A DNA stretch of 64,000 nucleotides from CAZGAQ01 sp964523405 (GCA_964523405.1 CAZGAQ010000027.1:1-64000); one strand, 5' to 3'; positions 24,312-33,559 are shown, counted from the stretch's first letter. Translations and numbers: made by a program. Notes: generated by a model not told the origin, from the letters alone.

Positions 24312-25853
24312 GTGAGTGCCGTTTTGCCCCCAAACCGAGGCGGCGAGGACCCGACTCAGCCGGCGCGTGCGGTGCCGCCGCTGCCGGTGCACACGATCGT
24401 GCTGCGGACGCGCGGTGCTGATCGGGTCGTGGAAATCCTGCAGACGGTCCTGACGGGGTTGATTCTCGCGTTCATCATGCGGGCGTTCCTGATCGAGCCG
24501 TTCATCATCCCGACCGGCTCGATGGCGGAGGCCCTGCTGGGAGCGCACGCCACCCAGACGTGCCCGGCATGCGGCTGGCAGTACGACTTCGCCCCCGCGC
24601 GCGGCGCCGGGGCAGCGGGCGGGCCGGCCTGGCCCGACGAGACGAGCTGCCCGAACTGCCACCACCGGCTTCAAACGGCCGCGGGTCCGGTGCTGGCGAA
24701 GGCCGGCGACCGCGTGCTGGTGCACAAGTGGCCCTACGCCCTGGGGATCGCGCCGCAGCGCTGGGACGTGATCGTGTTTCGCGATCCGGCCAATCCTGAC
24801 CAGCACTATATCAAGCGGCTGGTGGGACTGCCGGGCGAGACGGTGGAGATCGTCGACGGGGATGTGTTCATCGACGGGCGCATCGCGCGCAAGCCGCCCT
24901 ACGCGCAGGCCGCGCTGTGGTACGTTGTGTTCGACCAGCGTCATGTGGCCAATCCGCTGGCGGACGCGGGGCGCGCGCTGCGCTGGCGCTTGCAGGACCC
25001 GCAGGGTGACACGGTGGCGGGCTGGTCGGGGCTGGACTCCCGCGAGATTCGCTACACCGGCATGGACGATGTGCCGCGGACCATCGGTTTCAACGCGGAC
25101 ACCAATCGTGAATACCTGATGGACTTTTACGCGTACAACCGGGCGGCGTCCGGCGTGTTTGTCGGGGACGTACGCGTGGTGGCCGAGCTGACGCCCAGCG
25201 GCGGGAGCGGCTGGGTCCGCTGGGAGATCGTGCGCTCCGGCTACCGGTTCGCGGCCGAGGTGCACCGGAGCGGCCAGGTCCGGCTGCTCATGAGCCCGCC
25301 CGCTGCGATCGGTGGCGAGCGCGTCGTCGGTACTGGGCGTGTCGCAGAGTTGGCGGCGGACCGGCCCGTCGTGTTGGAATTTGCGCACGTGGATTGGCGC
25401 GTGACCCTGCGGGTGAACGGAGCCGAGGTGGTGGCGACGCGGGATGAGGACTACGCGCCGCAGTTGGAGGTGCTGCGCGGGCAGCGCCGCCTGTACCCGG
25501 TGGGAATCCACGTGACGGCCGCGGGTCTGCAGTTCGCGCTGCGCGGCCTGCGCATCGATCGCGATGTGCACTACACACATAGTCCGTACACGCAGCGCGC
25601 GTATGAAGCGCATCCGTTCACCTTGCGGAGCAAGGAGTACTTCGTGCTGGGTGACAACAGCCCCGACAGCCACGATAGCCGCGAGTGGACAGAGGTCGGG
25701 CACCATCTGCCCATGGACTATCGTCCCGGCACGGTTCTGGCGGAGCAGATTGTGGGGCAGGCAGCTTTCGTGTATCTTCCGGGCCTGCTCCCGTGCGACA
25801 CGACCGGTCGCTGGCTGGTGCCTGATTTGGGCCGGGTTCGGTTTGTGCACTGA
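24312..25853 (+). CDS. lepB: Second signal peptidase I (S26), same inserted architecture
   Basis: A 513-residue paralogue of the preceding gene: membrane helix, Ser70 in IIPTGSMAEALL, Lys168 in YIKRLVGLPGE, a zinc ribbon (Cys84, 87, 113, 116), a long beta-rich insert and GDNSPDSHDSREW near the end. It starts with the same VSA as the first copy. An upstream TTG at 24276 with GGAGG close by is an alternative start. The two copies are separated by 111 nt and have diverged clearly, so the duplication is old. They may differ in substrate choice. Confidence 0.87.
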   Translation: MSAVLPPNRGGEDPTQPARAVPPLPVHTIVLRTRGADRVVEILQTVLTGLILAFIMRAFLIEPFIIPTGSMAEALLGAHATQTCPACGWQYDFAPARGAGAAGGPAWPDETSCPNCHHRLQTAAGPVLAKAGDRVLVHKWPYALGIAPQRWDVIVFRDPANPDQHYIKRLVGLPGETVEIVDGDVFIDGRIARKPPYAQAALWYVVFDQRHVANPLADAGRALRWRLQDPQGDTVAGWSGLDSREIRYTGMDDVPRTIGFNADTNREYLMDFYAYNRAASGVFVGDVRVVAELTPSGGSGWVRWEIVRSGYRFAAEVHRSGQVRLLMSPPAAIGGERVVGTGRVAELAADRPVVLEFAHVDWRVTLRVNGAEVVATRDEDYAPQLEVLRGQRRLYPVGIHVTAAGLQFALRGLRIDRDVHYTHSPYTQRAYEAHPFTLRSKEYFVLGDNSPDSHDSREWTEVGHHLPMDYRPGTVLAEQIVGQAAFVYLPGLLPCDTTGRWLVPDLGRVRFVH

Positions 25854-26168
25854 ACGGCTGTTTGATCAGGCAAACAGAGTTGTCAACATCGTGAGTGAGC
25901 CGAAGTGAGCGAATCTGGAAAAAACACGCATATTCAGTCACGGTTTATCCGGACCTGCAATATCTGCGTGCTGTCGGGGGGGCAAAAAACGTCGCAAGTC
26001 TTTGTGTATAAAAGCCGTGCGCGTTCCCTTGACCACCGGGATCGTGTTCTCGCGGGTCGAGTCGTTATCGGCCATGCCGCTCAGGTCCCATCCTTACCCG
26101 CTGCCTTGACTTGCGCACATTTGCACACGTTGTCCACAATGTAAGCCAGCTCCCGCGAGGCGACTGAC
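25854..26168. other. AT-richer intergenic region upstream of lptB
   Basis: About 315 bases without a supported gene and visibly less GC-rich than the surroundings. A TATAAA (26007-26012) could be a -10 element for lptB, without a good -35. A TTGTCCACA at 26130-26138 differs by one base from a DnaA box but stands alone. A 79-codon open frame (25905-26144) has no recognisable domain and is not called. Confidence 0.35.
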
Positions 26169-26918
26169 ATGCTCCTTGAGGTCGAGAACCTGGTGAAGTC
26201 CTACGGTGGGCGAACCGTCGTGAATCGCGTGAGTTACAGCGTAGACACGCGCGAGATTGTTGGGCTGCTGGGTCCGAACGGGGCCGGCAAGACCACGAGC
26301 TTTCGCATGACTGTGGGGATGATCACGCCCGAGGGCGGCGTGGTTCGCTTCAACGGCGAGGACATCACTGACCTGCCCATGTACAAACGCGCGCACCGGG
26401 GCATCGGGTATCTCTCGCAGGAGCCCAGTGTCTTCCAGCGATTGACGGTCGAACAGAACCTGATGGCGATCTGTGAAACGATGCGCCTGACACGGGACGA
26501 GAGACGGAGAACCGTCGAATCCCTTCTGGATCAGTTCGGATTGGCGAAGGTGCGCCGGAACTTGGCGCGCCGCGTGTCGGGCGGTGAGCGCCGCAAGCTG
26601 GAGATTGCCAGGGCGCTGATCACGAACCCGAAGCTGATTCTGCTCGATGAGCCGTTCAGCGGGGTCGACCCCATCGCCGTCGAAGGCTTGCGGGACGAGA
26701 TTCTGCGGCTGCGTGAGAAAGACATCGCGATTTTGCTTACGGACCATAACGTGCACGAAACGCTGAAGGTTACGGACCGTAGCTACGTCATCCACGAGGG
26801 TCAGGTGCTGTGCTCGGGCGCGCCGGTCGAGTTGATCAATAACCCGCGCGTGCGCGAGACCTACCTGGGGAACACGTTCCGCGGCGACGAATTCGGGCCG
26901 AGCGCGGCCGCGCGGTGA
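26169..26918 (+). CDS. lptB: LPS export ABC transporter ATP-binding protein
   Basis: A 249-residue ABC ATPase with Walker A GPNGAGKT (35-42), Q-loop in YLSQEPSVFQRLT, signature VSGGERRKLEIARAL, Walker B LILLDEPFSGVDP and switch His in LTDHNVHETL. The YLSQEPSVF and GVDPIAV runs are typical of LptB. With LptF/G it extracts LPS from the inner membrane and drives it towards LptD. LptF/G and LptA are not in the window; LptD is at 34.5 kb. A DUF167 gene follows after 36 nt. Confidence 0.93.
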   Translation: MLLEVENLVKSYGGRTVVNRVSYSVDTREIVGLLGPNGAGKTTSFRMTVGMITPEGGVVRFNGEDITDLPMYKRAHRGIGYLSQEPSVFQRLTVEQNLMAICETMRLTRDERRRTVESLLDQFGLAKVRRNLARRVSGGERRKLEIARALITNPKLILLDEPFSGVDPIAVEGLRDEILRLREKDIAILLTDHNVHETLKVTDRSYVIHEGQVLCSGAPVELINNPRVRETYLGNTFRGDEFGPSAAAR

Positions 26919-26954
26919 CGTAGCCAGCGCGCAACCCGGTGTGGTGAGACCAGC

Positions 26955-27260
26955 ATGTCCGGCCAGCCGGCGGCAGTCGAGATCATTCCTCGCGCGGACG
27001 GGATCGAGCTAACCGTCAAGGTCGTACCCGGCGCGTCACGGACCAAAGTGGCCGGCGTATGGGGGAATGCGCTGAAGTTGGCCGTGGCGGCACCGCCCGA
27101 GGGGGGCAAGGCGAATGCGGCCGTGACGGAGTTGTTGGCCAAGACGTTGGGGGTGAAGAAGGGGGCGGTGGAGATTGTGAGCGGGCACGGACAGCCGGTG
27201 AAGCGCGTTGCGGTGACGGGAATCACAGTGGAACGCGCGCGGGCGGTGCTGGCGATGTAG
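26955..27260 (+). CDS. DUF167 (YggU) family protein
   Basis: A 101-residue protein. It has the family pattern LTVKVVPGASRTKVAGVWGN followed by LKLAVAAPPEGGKANAAV, LLAKTLGV and VEIVSGHGQPVKRVAV. The function is unknown; the family is small, cytosolic and widely conserved. It follows lptB by 36 nt on the same strand. The ATG at 26955 is the first good start. Confidence 0.87.
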   Translation: MSGQPAAVEIIPRADGIELTVKVVPGASRTKVAGVWGNALKLAVAAPPEGGKANAAVTELLAKTLGVKKGAVEIVSGHGQPVKRVAVTGITVERARAVLAM

Positions 27261-27289
27261 GTTCAGCCTGCAGTGCGGTTGGTGCGTCC

Positions 27290-27312
27290 GATGGCGGTGG
27301 GCAAACGCCATC
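27290..27312. terminator. Weak hairpin between convergent genes
   Basis: A 7-bp stem, GATGGCG/CGCCATC, with a 9-nt loop between the DUF167 gene and the convergent methyltransferase. There is no T tract on either strand, so this is only a candidate. Confidence 0.25.
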
Positions 27313-27371
27313 CATGATGCGTCTGGCCGCAACAGCCCGGGCGCGGTTGGCTCCGGTCGGTGTGGGGTGCA

Positions 27372-28097
27372 TTACCTCGGCTTGCGGGCCTTGACCCACA
27401 GGATCGAAGTCGCCTGCCAGCCGGCCGGCGGTGGGGTGAAGAAGTAGCGGTATGCGTCTTCCCCGGGGCCGTGCGGCGCAGTGCGATAGGACAGGACTTC
27501 CATGTGCTGCAGCAGGTGCTTGTTGATCAGGTTCTCGGTCAGGCACTGCGGCTCGGCGAGGGTCGGCTTCTCGTCGAGGTTGAGGGAAGCGACCAGCAGC
27601 CCGCCCGGGGTGAGGATGCGCCGCGCCTCGCCACACAGCGCCGGGAAGTTGCGGCTGTGATCCAGGGCATTCATCGTGAATAGCACCTGCACGTAGTTGC
27701 TGGGCAGGGGGATGTGCGTCTCCTGCGAACACACATAGGTCATGTTGTGCGCGCTAATTCCGAAACGCATGTAGAGATCGGCGAGGACGTCAATGCCGAT
27801 GCGTGCCCGCGCCTCGGTTGCCCAGCACAGGCTGCCGCGCGGACCGCAGCCGAGGTCGGCGACGATTCGGTCGCGGATGAACTCGTGGGCCGTCTCGCCA
27901 GCGATGGCCAGGAAGAGCTTCTCGTAGAAGGCGTTGTTGGTGCGTTCGCCTTCCCGCTCCAGGCAGCGGCGCCAGTAGTCCAGTTCCACCAGGTACTTCG
28001 ATTCGAGGGCGCCGAATCGGTCCTGGAGTTTGCGGAAACGCTGCTGCTGCCAGTAGCGGCGTTTCAGGTTGAGTGGGATCAGTTTCTTCAACAGCAT
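27372..28097 (-). CDS. Class I SAM-dependent methyltransferase (Methyltransf_11-like)
   Basis: A 241-residue protein. A basic N-terminal region (LLKKLIPLNLKRRYWQQQRFRKL) is followed by a helical segment and the SAM-binding core VADLGCGPRGSL. Later motifs are LFTMNALDHSRNFPALCGEARRILTPGGLLVAS, typical of small-molecule or lipid methyltransferases. The acceptor cannot be told from the sequence. No operon partner is evident; purC lies upstream across a 362-base gap. Confidence 0.8.
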   Translation of the reverse strand: MLLKKLIPLNLKRRYWQQQRFRKLQDRFGALESKYLVELDYWRRCLEREGERTNNAFYEKLFLAIAGETAHEFIRDRIVADLGCGPRGSLCWATEARARIGIDVLADLYMRFGISAHNMTYVCSQETHIPLPSNYVQVLFTMNALDHSRNFPALCGEARRILTPGGLLVASLNLDEKPTLAEPQCLTENLINKHLLQHMEVLSYRTAPHGPGEDAYRYFFTPPPAGWQATSILWVKARKPR

Positions 28098-28459
28098 CGC
28101 CGTGCTCCGGGGGCCTGAAAGCCGTCATTGCGACGGCCCTGTAGCGGGCCGACCGAGCCGCGGTTGCCCCTGCGGATGAGCGTGGATCGGCCGCGCGCCT
28201 ACTGCTCCCTATCGGGCGGATGCGCGCGGCGTGTGGAGCCACTGTTTCGCAGGATGCCGCGCAACTCCGCCACGAGCGGCGCACGGCACGTTGATAGGCC
28301 GAATCGTGTAGGCGGGGTTTCGGTGGCCGTCTGCGGGGGGCACGCGCTGGCGGGGGGCTGCAGCGCGTCGGCGCGGTGGGTTGCGGGGGTGAACGGTCAG
28401 TCCACACCGCCACACTCTTGCGCTACCGCGGCCCGGGCGTGGAGTACGAGCGCCGCAGG
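28098..28459. other. Intergenic region between the methyltransferase and purC
   Basis: About 360 bases without a supported gene. A short hairpin GCCGTC-ATTGC-GACGGC lies at 28121-28137, close upstream of the methyltransferase start. No promoter of quality, tRNA or repeat was recognised. Confidence 0.35.
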
Positions 28460-29380
28460 TCAACTCGTCAGGCGCCGGAACGCTTCCTCGTACTTCTCCT
28501 GCGTGCGGCTGATGATGTCGGGCGGCAGGGGCGGCGGGGGGGGCTGCTTGTTCCAGGTGAGGGTTTCGAGGTAGTCGCGGAGATACTGCTTATCGAAGCT
28601 CGGTTGATCCTGGCTGACCTGGTACTGGTCACGGGGCCAGAAGCGCGACGAGTCGGGCGTCAACACCTCGTCCGCCAGCAGCAGCTCGCCGCCGTGCAGG
28701 CCGAACTCAAGCTTGGTGTCGGCCAGGATGAGCCCGCGCGCCTCGGCGTGGCGGGCCGCCTGGGCGTAGATGTCCAAGGCACGGCGGCGCACGCGGTTGA
28801 GCAGGTCGGTGGCGCTGCCCGTGTAGGCGCGCTGCGTGGCGAGGAAGCGGTCGACAATCGCGGTGGCCTCGTCGAATGACACCGCCTCATCGTGCCCAAT
28901 GGAGGCCTTGGTCGAGGGCGTGAACAGGGGCTCGGGCAGACGTTCGGCCTTGCGCAGGCCGGGCGGGAGGCGCAGGCCGCTGACGGTGCCGGTGGCCTGA
29001 TACTCCTTCCAGCCGCTGCCGACGATGTAGCCACGGACGATGCACTCGATGGGCAGGATGTCGACGCGCTTGACGACCATCGCGCGCTCGCGGAGCTGGT
29101 CGACATAGGGCGCGAAGCCGGCGGGGACCTGCTGGTCGCTGACCACGTACTCCAGATGGTGCGGTGTGCACGCGGGCAGCGTGTCCAGCCAGAAGCGCGA
29201 CATCTGCGTCAGCAGGCGGCCCTTGCCGGGCACCGGCTCATTCATGACCACGTCGAAGGCGGAGATGCGATCGGTGGCGACGATCATCATCTGCTCGCCG
29301 AGCCGGTACAGGTCGCGGACCTTGCCGCGATGTACGAGGTGGGGGAGATCCGTCTTGGCAATCGCGGTCGGGCTGGCCAT
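28460..29380 (-). CDS. purC: Phosphoribosylaminoimidazole-succinocarboxamide (SAICAR) synthase
   Basis: A 306-residue enzyme with HRGKVRDLYRLGEQMMIVATDRISAFDVVMNEPVPGKG at the start, then IECIVRGYIVGSGWKEY, GLILADTKLEFG and DEVLTPDSSRFW. This is the longer form of SAICAR synthase (about 300 residues, as in yeast ADE1) rather than the ~240-residue B. subtilis type. It joins CAIR and aspartate in purine synthesis. The ATG at 29380 is the start of homology; the frame open to 29749 adds Arg/Pro-rich shadow sequence. purF lies 8 kb away. Confidence 0.94.
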   Translation of the reverse strand: MASPTAIAKTDLPHLVHRGKVRDLYRLGEQMMIVATDRISAFDVVMNEPVPGKGRLLTQMSRFWLDTLPACTPHHLEYVVSDQQVPAGFAPYVDQLRERAMVVKRVDILPIECIVRGYIVGSGWKEYQATGTVSGLRLPPGLRKAERLPEPLFTPSTKASIGHDEAVSFDEATAIVDRFLATQRAYTGSATDLLNRVRRRALDIYAQAARHAEARGLILADTKLEFGLHGGELLLADEVLTPDSSRFWPRDQYQVSQDQPSFDKQYLRDYLETLTWNKQPPPPPLPPDIISRTQEKYEEAFRRLTS

Positions 29381-29520
29381 GGCCGGCACTCCTCCGGGCG
29401 CTGTGGGCACACACGGTCCTGCGTCACAAACCGGCAGCGGGCGCCGCCGGCGGGCGGCATTGTAGCGGGCCAGGCACTGGGCCGGGAGTCTTTTCTGCGG
29501 AGCGCCGCGCGGCGGGGCCG

Positions 29521-32382
29521 CTATGGCCAGAGCATGATGAGGTTGCCCAAGGCGCGCGGCGTGTAGCAGTAGCCGCGGGCGCCGGACCACGAGGAGTACT
29601 CCCCGCGGCGTGCGTCCAGGCGCGTCACGTTCACGCCCCACAGGTTGTTCCGCCGTGCCTGCGGCCCGAGCGCTTCGAGGGGTAGGGCCAGTTCGACCGT
29701 CCAGAATTCGCGCTCGACTTTGACGGCCACGCGTGCGCCGCACGACCACGGTTCGGAACTCCCGGTGGGCGGTTCGGTGCGGCAGCCCTTGCGGGCCACG
29801 AGGAGGCCGCTGGGCTTGACCTGCAGGCAGTAGAGGTCACTGCTCGTGCCCTCGGTAGAGGGGCGGGGATCGATGAGCAGCTCGATGACGTCCTGGCCCC
29901 AGGGAATCGTCCCGTCGATGGGGATCACGTTGTCCGCCTGCCAGAGCGGCGGCTCACCGCCGCGCAGGTTCGCCTGGACGCCGATGTACAGGTTCGTCTG
30001 GTCCATGCAGAAGAACGCCCGCGTGGGCAGCGTCGGCGCGCCGCCGGTTTGGGCGCCGCCGCGTGCCAGGCGGAAGTCGGCCGCGGCGTTGTTCGAGCCG
30101 AGCGGCCAATCGTCAAGCCGGCCGTCCAGCACTGGCACCCGTTCTGGCCGCGGGCAGGCGGCGACCGCCAGCCGCGCCGGGCGTACGAAGGCGCCGAGGG
30201 CCGTCGTGTCGAAAGTCAGCTCGAAGGGGTAGACGCCATCCGTGTTGTACGCGAGGCCGGTCAGGAACACATCCAGGCGTGAGGAGCGACGGGTACCGGG
30301 GGGGACATTCACGGGCACGTCCGCCGCGGGTTGCCAGTCCGCCGGCGGGGCGGGCAGTGCCCAGCGCCCCTCGATGGGGCGATTGGCCGCGTTGGAGACG
30401 CTGCAGTAGACGCGTGCGCTCATACCGGTGGGGGCGGGTGTGAGGCGCACGCCGTCCACCGTGGCGGTCACGCGCTCCGCCTGGTTGAACATGAGGGACC
30501 ACTCGGAGAGGCTGGCGATCTGGTTCTGGCGCGCGGCGGGGCTGGGGGCGAAGGTGCTGGCCAGCTCACGCAGGATCAGGACGCGCGCCAGCCGCAGGAC
30601 GGCGGCCTGCTGCGGCCAGCCGGCCTCCTTCGTGTCGAGGAGGTTGTCGAGGCAGGCGTCGGTCGTGCCCCAGCGGATGACCTGTTCGGTTACCTTCTGG
30701 GCCAGCAGCACCTCCCCGTTGGTCTCGAGCAACTTGAGCAGTTCGTAATCCTGCAGGCCGCGCCGCAACCGCTTGAGTCGCAGCGTCGGCACCGGGCCGG
30801 CTTCGCGCAGGCCGAAGTCCGTGCCGGGGTAGATCAGGGGGGCGGAAATCCACGGTTCCCGCGCCGCGGGCGGCGGCGCCGTGCCGATCTCAGTCGCGTG
30901 CTCGATCCACACGGCGCCGGCGCCGTAGCGGTACGCGAGCCAGGGCAGGATCCAGGCATCGAGCAACGGAGCCGCCGAGGTGAGCGAGCCGCTGAAGGGG
31001 GGATGATCGGGCATGAACCACGTGGCGTGGCCCAGCTTACGCTCCCGGGCCATGAGTTCAGGTTCGTACCACATGGCGGGCGGGGCCCACACGCCAACGT
31101 CGGGCAGGGCTACCGCGGGGGCTTCGTGCCAACCCAGCCCGCGCAGTGAGCCGGCCGGCAAGTGGGCCACCAGGGGCAGCATGGTCTCGCTCTGCCGGAC
31201 GATGGCCGCCAGGCGCTTGACGCGGTCGACGGACGACTGCGCCAGCGGCGCGGGCGGAGCGATGCGGAGCACGGCGCGGTTCAACCAGCCGCGCTCCGCG
31301 AAGTGCCGGCGGCATTCCGCCAGATACGCGGAGAGCAAGCGCGCGTACTGCGGTGAATCCAGACCGCCGTTCTGCGCCGCACTGGGGTAGTCCAACGAGA
31401 CGGGGACCGGCCAGACCTCGAGCGGATCGCGGTCGGAAAAGGCGCTGCCGTCGAGCCAGCCGCTCACCAGCGCGTCGTACTCCGACCAGTCGATCTCCAC
31501 CCGGCGTTCGCTCGTCGGGCGGAACTTCGGGAAGGCCGCCCACAGGACCGGGTTCAGCCGATGTTCCTGCAGCAGTTGCATGGTTGCGCCCACCAGGCGC
31601 ACGGCGGCGAAGTGGTTGGGAGCGTCGGGCAGCAGGCGCGTCTGCTCGGCTTCTTCGCGCGGCCAGCGCAGATGCGCCGCGAGCAGGTCGCGTGGATCGA
31701 CACGGCACACGACGGGCAGGCTGCGGCGTCCGGGCAGGGCGATTGGCAGCACTTCGAGCCGCAGTTCACTGGTGAAGGTGGTGGCGCCGGCGCGGTTGCG
31801 CACGACGACGCGTCCACGGTACTCGCCGGGCGTGGCGGTCGGGGGGACGCAGAGATCCACCCAGACGATTTCGTTGCGCTGCTCGCTCAGCGTGACGGGG
31901 CCGCCGCCGCGCGGCGCGGACCAGGGGACGAGCACGTCCGGCACGAGTGTGGGCGTGGCCGGGCGGCCGGTGTAGGCGGTGTACCAGCTCCGGAACTGCT
32001 CGACGCGTGTGTACTGCACGCGGTAGAGGCGCACGATGTCGTTCGCGGCCAGGGTGTCCGCCGGGCCCGTGAGGTCTGTGACTTCGACGGTGAATGGGCC
32101 GGCCGGCAGCGTCGAGGTCGTCAGCCCGAGCTGGAAAGCGACGGTCTCGTTGAGGGCGGCGGCCAGCCGCAGCTCCTGCCGCGCCGCCGAGTATACGTCG
32201 TTCTCAAGATTTGGCGCGGTAGTGGTGGTCAACTCCTCTTCGCCGCTGACGGCCCAGACGACGAGGCCGTGTGGGGGTGCGGGCGCGAGGCAGCCGCTCG
32301 CGGTGAGCAGGAGGCTGGCGAGCAAAGTGGCCGGCCAAGGGACCGACCGGACAGACGCAGGGGGGCAGGCTTTCGATTTCAT
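29521..32382 (-). CDS. Lipoprotein with DUF4091 (glycoside-hydrolase-like) and CBM9-like domains
   Basis: A 953-residue lipoprotein: signal peptide with lipobox LTASGC (Cys31). A beta-rich N-terminal domain leads to a barrel-like central region. The DUF4091 signature reads LIYPGTDFGL, then PTLRLKRLRRGLQDYELLKLL, as in GH123-type proteins. The last ~210 residues form a CBM9-like domain (VPVLDGRLDDWPLGSNNAA, LYIGVQANLRGG, DVIELLIDPR, WTVELALPLEALG). It probably acts on, or binds, glycans at the cell surface. Activity is unproven and catalytic residues were not assigned. Confidence 0.72.
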   Translation of the reverse strand: MKSKACPPASVRSVPWPATLLASLLLTASGCLAPAPPHGLVVWAVSGEEELTTTTAPNLENDVYSAARQELRLAAALNETVAFQLGLTTSTLPAGPFTVEVTDLTGPADTLAANDIVRLYRVQYTRVEQFRSWYTAYTGRPATPTLVPDVLVPWSAPRGGGPVTLSEQRNEIVWVDLCVPPTATPGEYRGRVVVRNRAGATTFTSELRLEVLPIALPGRRSLPVVCRVDPRDLLAAHLRWPREEAEQTRLLPDAPNHFAAVRLVGATMQLLQEHRLNPVLWAAFPKFRPTSERRVEIDWSEYDALVSGWLDGSAFSDRDPLEVWPVPVSLDYPSAAQNGGLDSPQYARLLSAYLAECRRHFAERGWLNRAVLRIAPPAPLAQSSVDRVKRLAAIVRQSETMLPLVAHLPAGSLRGLGWHEAPAVALPDVGVWAPPAMWYEPELMARERKLGHATWFMPDHPPFSGSLTSAAPLLDAWILPWLAYRYGAGAVWIEHATEIGTAPPPAAREPWISAPLIYPGTDFGLREAGPVPTLRLKRLRRGLQDYELLKLLETNGEVLLAQKVTEQVIRWGTTDACLDNLLDTKEAGWPQQAAVLRLARVLILRELASTFAPSPAARQNQIASLSEWSLMFNQAERVTATVDGVRLTPAPTGMSARVYCSVSNAANRPIEGRWALPAPPADWQPAADVPVNVPPGTRRSSRLDVFLTGLAYNTDGVYPFELTFDTTALGAFVRPARLAVAACPRPERVPVLDGRLDDWPLGSNNAAADFRLARGGAQTGGAPTLPTRAFFCMDQTNLYIGVQANLRGGEPPLWQADNVIPIDGTIPWGQDVIELLIDPRPSTEGTSSDLYCLQVKPSGLLVARKGCRTEPPTGSSEPWSCGARVAVKVEREFWTVELALPLEALGPQARRNNLWGVNVTRLDARRGEYSSWSGARGYCYTPRALGNLIMLWP

Positions 32383-32476
32383 GTGGGTATGCCGCTAATC
32401 GGGACTCGTCGTACGGGGCCCATTGGAGCGTATTCCCTTGCGCCCGCCGGCCGGCCGCCACGGGCGGGCGCCGGAG

Positions 32477-33514
32477 TCACTGGGGTACCGGCCAGCCCTG
32501 CACTTCGTAAAATTTGCGCGGCGATTCCGGGTGACCCGTGCGTGCGGACAGATAAGCCGTCTCGAGCACAGCGCTGACCGCCAGATGGCGCTCGAGCGCG
32601 ACGGCGGCGCGGTCGCGCGCGTCGCCGCCAACCCATTCCGCGAAGCGGTGCAGATCGCTCGCGAGGTAGTCTGCGGGGAACGGGCGCTGATCGGTTACCG
32701 CGCCGTGCGCGTCCGCAAGCGCGATGTTGTCACCGGTGAGGATGGCGCTGCCGGCCGGTCCGTGGTGCAGGAGCTGGATCCCGAGGGGCGGCAAATCCCA
32801 GGCCGCGCGCAGCACGGCTGTGCCGCCGCCGGTATAGCGCCACAGGGACAAAGCGGTGTCCTCGGTTTCGCGCAGCACGTCCCCAGGCATGCGTCGATAG
32901 GACCCGATGGTGGCCATGATGCTGTCGGGCAGGCCGCGCACGGCCAACAGGGCCTCCAGCGGTCCATAGGCGCTATCTGCGAGAGCCCCGCCGGCGGCGT
33001 CGGCGGTCCGCGCGCGCCAGGAGTGCACGGTCGGGCCCGGCGCGGCGACGCACAGGTCGGACAACAGGGGCTGAAAATCCTCGGGCCAGTTCAGTTCGCG
33101 CCAGGCGTGGTCGGCCACGTGTTCCCACCACGAGGCCAGGCGGTGCACGATCGGCTGTTTCCGCGCGCGGCGTACGGCCTCGGCGGCCTCGGCGAAGCTG
33201 CGCGCCAGCGGCGGCAGGCGCCACACGTGCAAGCCGCGATCCCCTGCGGAGCCGGCGATCTCGACATCGGCGCGCGTGCTTCGGGCGACGATCACGGCCT
33301 GGAGCTCGGGCTTGGCCAGCAGCAGACGCCAGTCGTCAATCCACGGTACTCCGGGCAGCCCCCCGTTCGGGGGCATGCCGCTCTGGGCGACGACCTCAAG
33401 CAGCGGACAAGCGCTGACCGCGGGGGCCACGGTCTGCAGGCGCTCGCCGTCGGCGATGAGACCGACCCGCAAGCGGGTTTCGGACGGGCGTACGTTGTTC
33501 GGTGCACTGGTCAT
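32477..33514 (-). CDS. Degenerate Gfo/Idh/MocA-like oxidoreductase
   Basis: A 345-residue protein with the outline of the Gfo/Idh/MocA family. The N-terminal strand reads RVGLIADGERLQTVAPAV, where GxGxxG should be, and the segment LQAVIVARSTRADVEIAGSAGDRGLHVW matches the second strand-helix. The usual catalytic EKP after it is replaced by RLPPLA. The NAD site and the conserved Lys therefore look lost, and the protein may be non-enzymatic. The ATG at 33514 fits; the frame to 33646 adds no homology. It is divergent, by 45 nt, from the next gene. Confidence 0.62.
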   Translation of the reverse strand: MTSAPNNVRPSETRLRVGLIADGERLQTVAPAVSACPLLEVVAQSGMPPNGGLPGVPWIDDWRLLLAKPELQAVIVARSTRADVEIAGSAGDRGLHVWRLPPLARSFAEAAEAVRRARKQPIVHRLASWWEHVADHAWRELNWPEDFQPLLSDLCVAAPGPTVHSWRARTADAAGGALADSAYGPLEALLAVRGLPDSIMATIGSYRRMPGDVLRETEDTALSLWRYTGGGTAVLRAAWDLPPLGIQLLHHGPAGSAILTGDNIALADAHGAVTDQRPFPADYLASDLHRFAEWVGGDARDRAAVALERHLAVSAVLETAYLSARTGHPESPRKFYEVQGWPVPQ

Positions 33515-33519
33515 ATAAT
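33514..33519 (+). promoter_or_regulatory. Candidate -10 box (TATAAT) for the 33560 gene
   Basis: A perfect TATAAT in the 45-nt divergent spacer, about 40 nt before the ATG at 33560. A TTGTTC lies upstream but only 13 nt away, so no proper -35 is seen. It overlaps the first codon of the minus-strand gene. Confidence 0.4.
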
Positions 33520-33559
33520 GCTGCGGTGGCACTCCGCCCGAGTTGGACCGGCTCAGAGC

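Noticed and set aside
23175..25850. An 891-codon open frame antisense to both signal peptidases
   Set aside because: The sense strand encodes two clear LepB proteins with catalytic motifs. The antisense frame has no domain, and such long frames are common in GC-rich DNA.
26130..26138. A DnaA-box-like TTGTCCACA upstream of lptB
   Set aside because: It is a single imperfect copy with no cluster, no dnaA or dnaN nearby and no AT-rich unwinding stretch.
25905..26144. A 79-codon ORF upstream of lptB
   Set aside because: No ribosome-binding site or similarity, and its composition matches the local AT-richer intergenic DNA.
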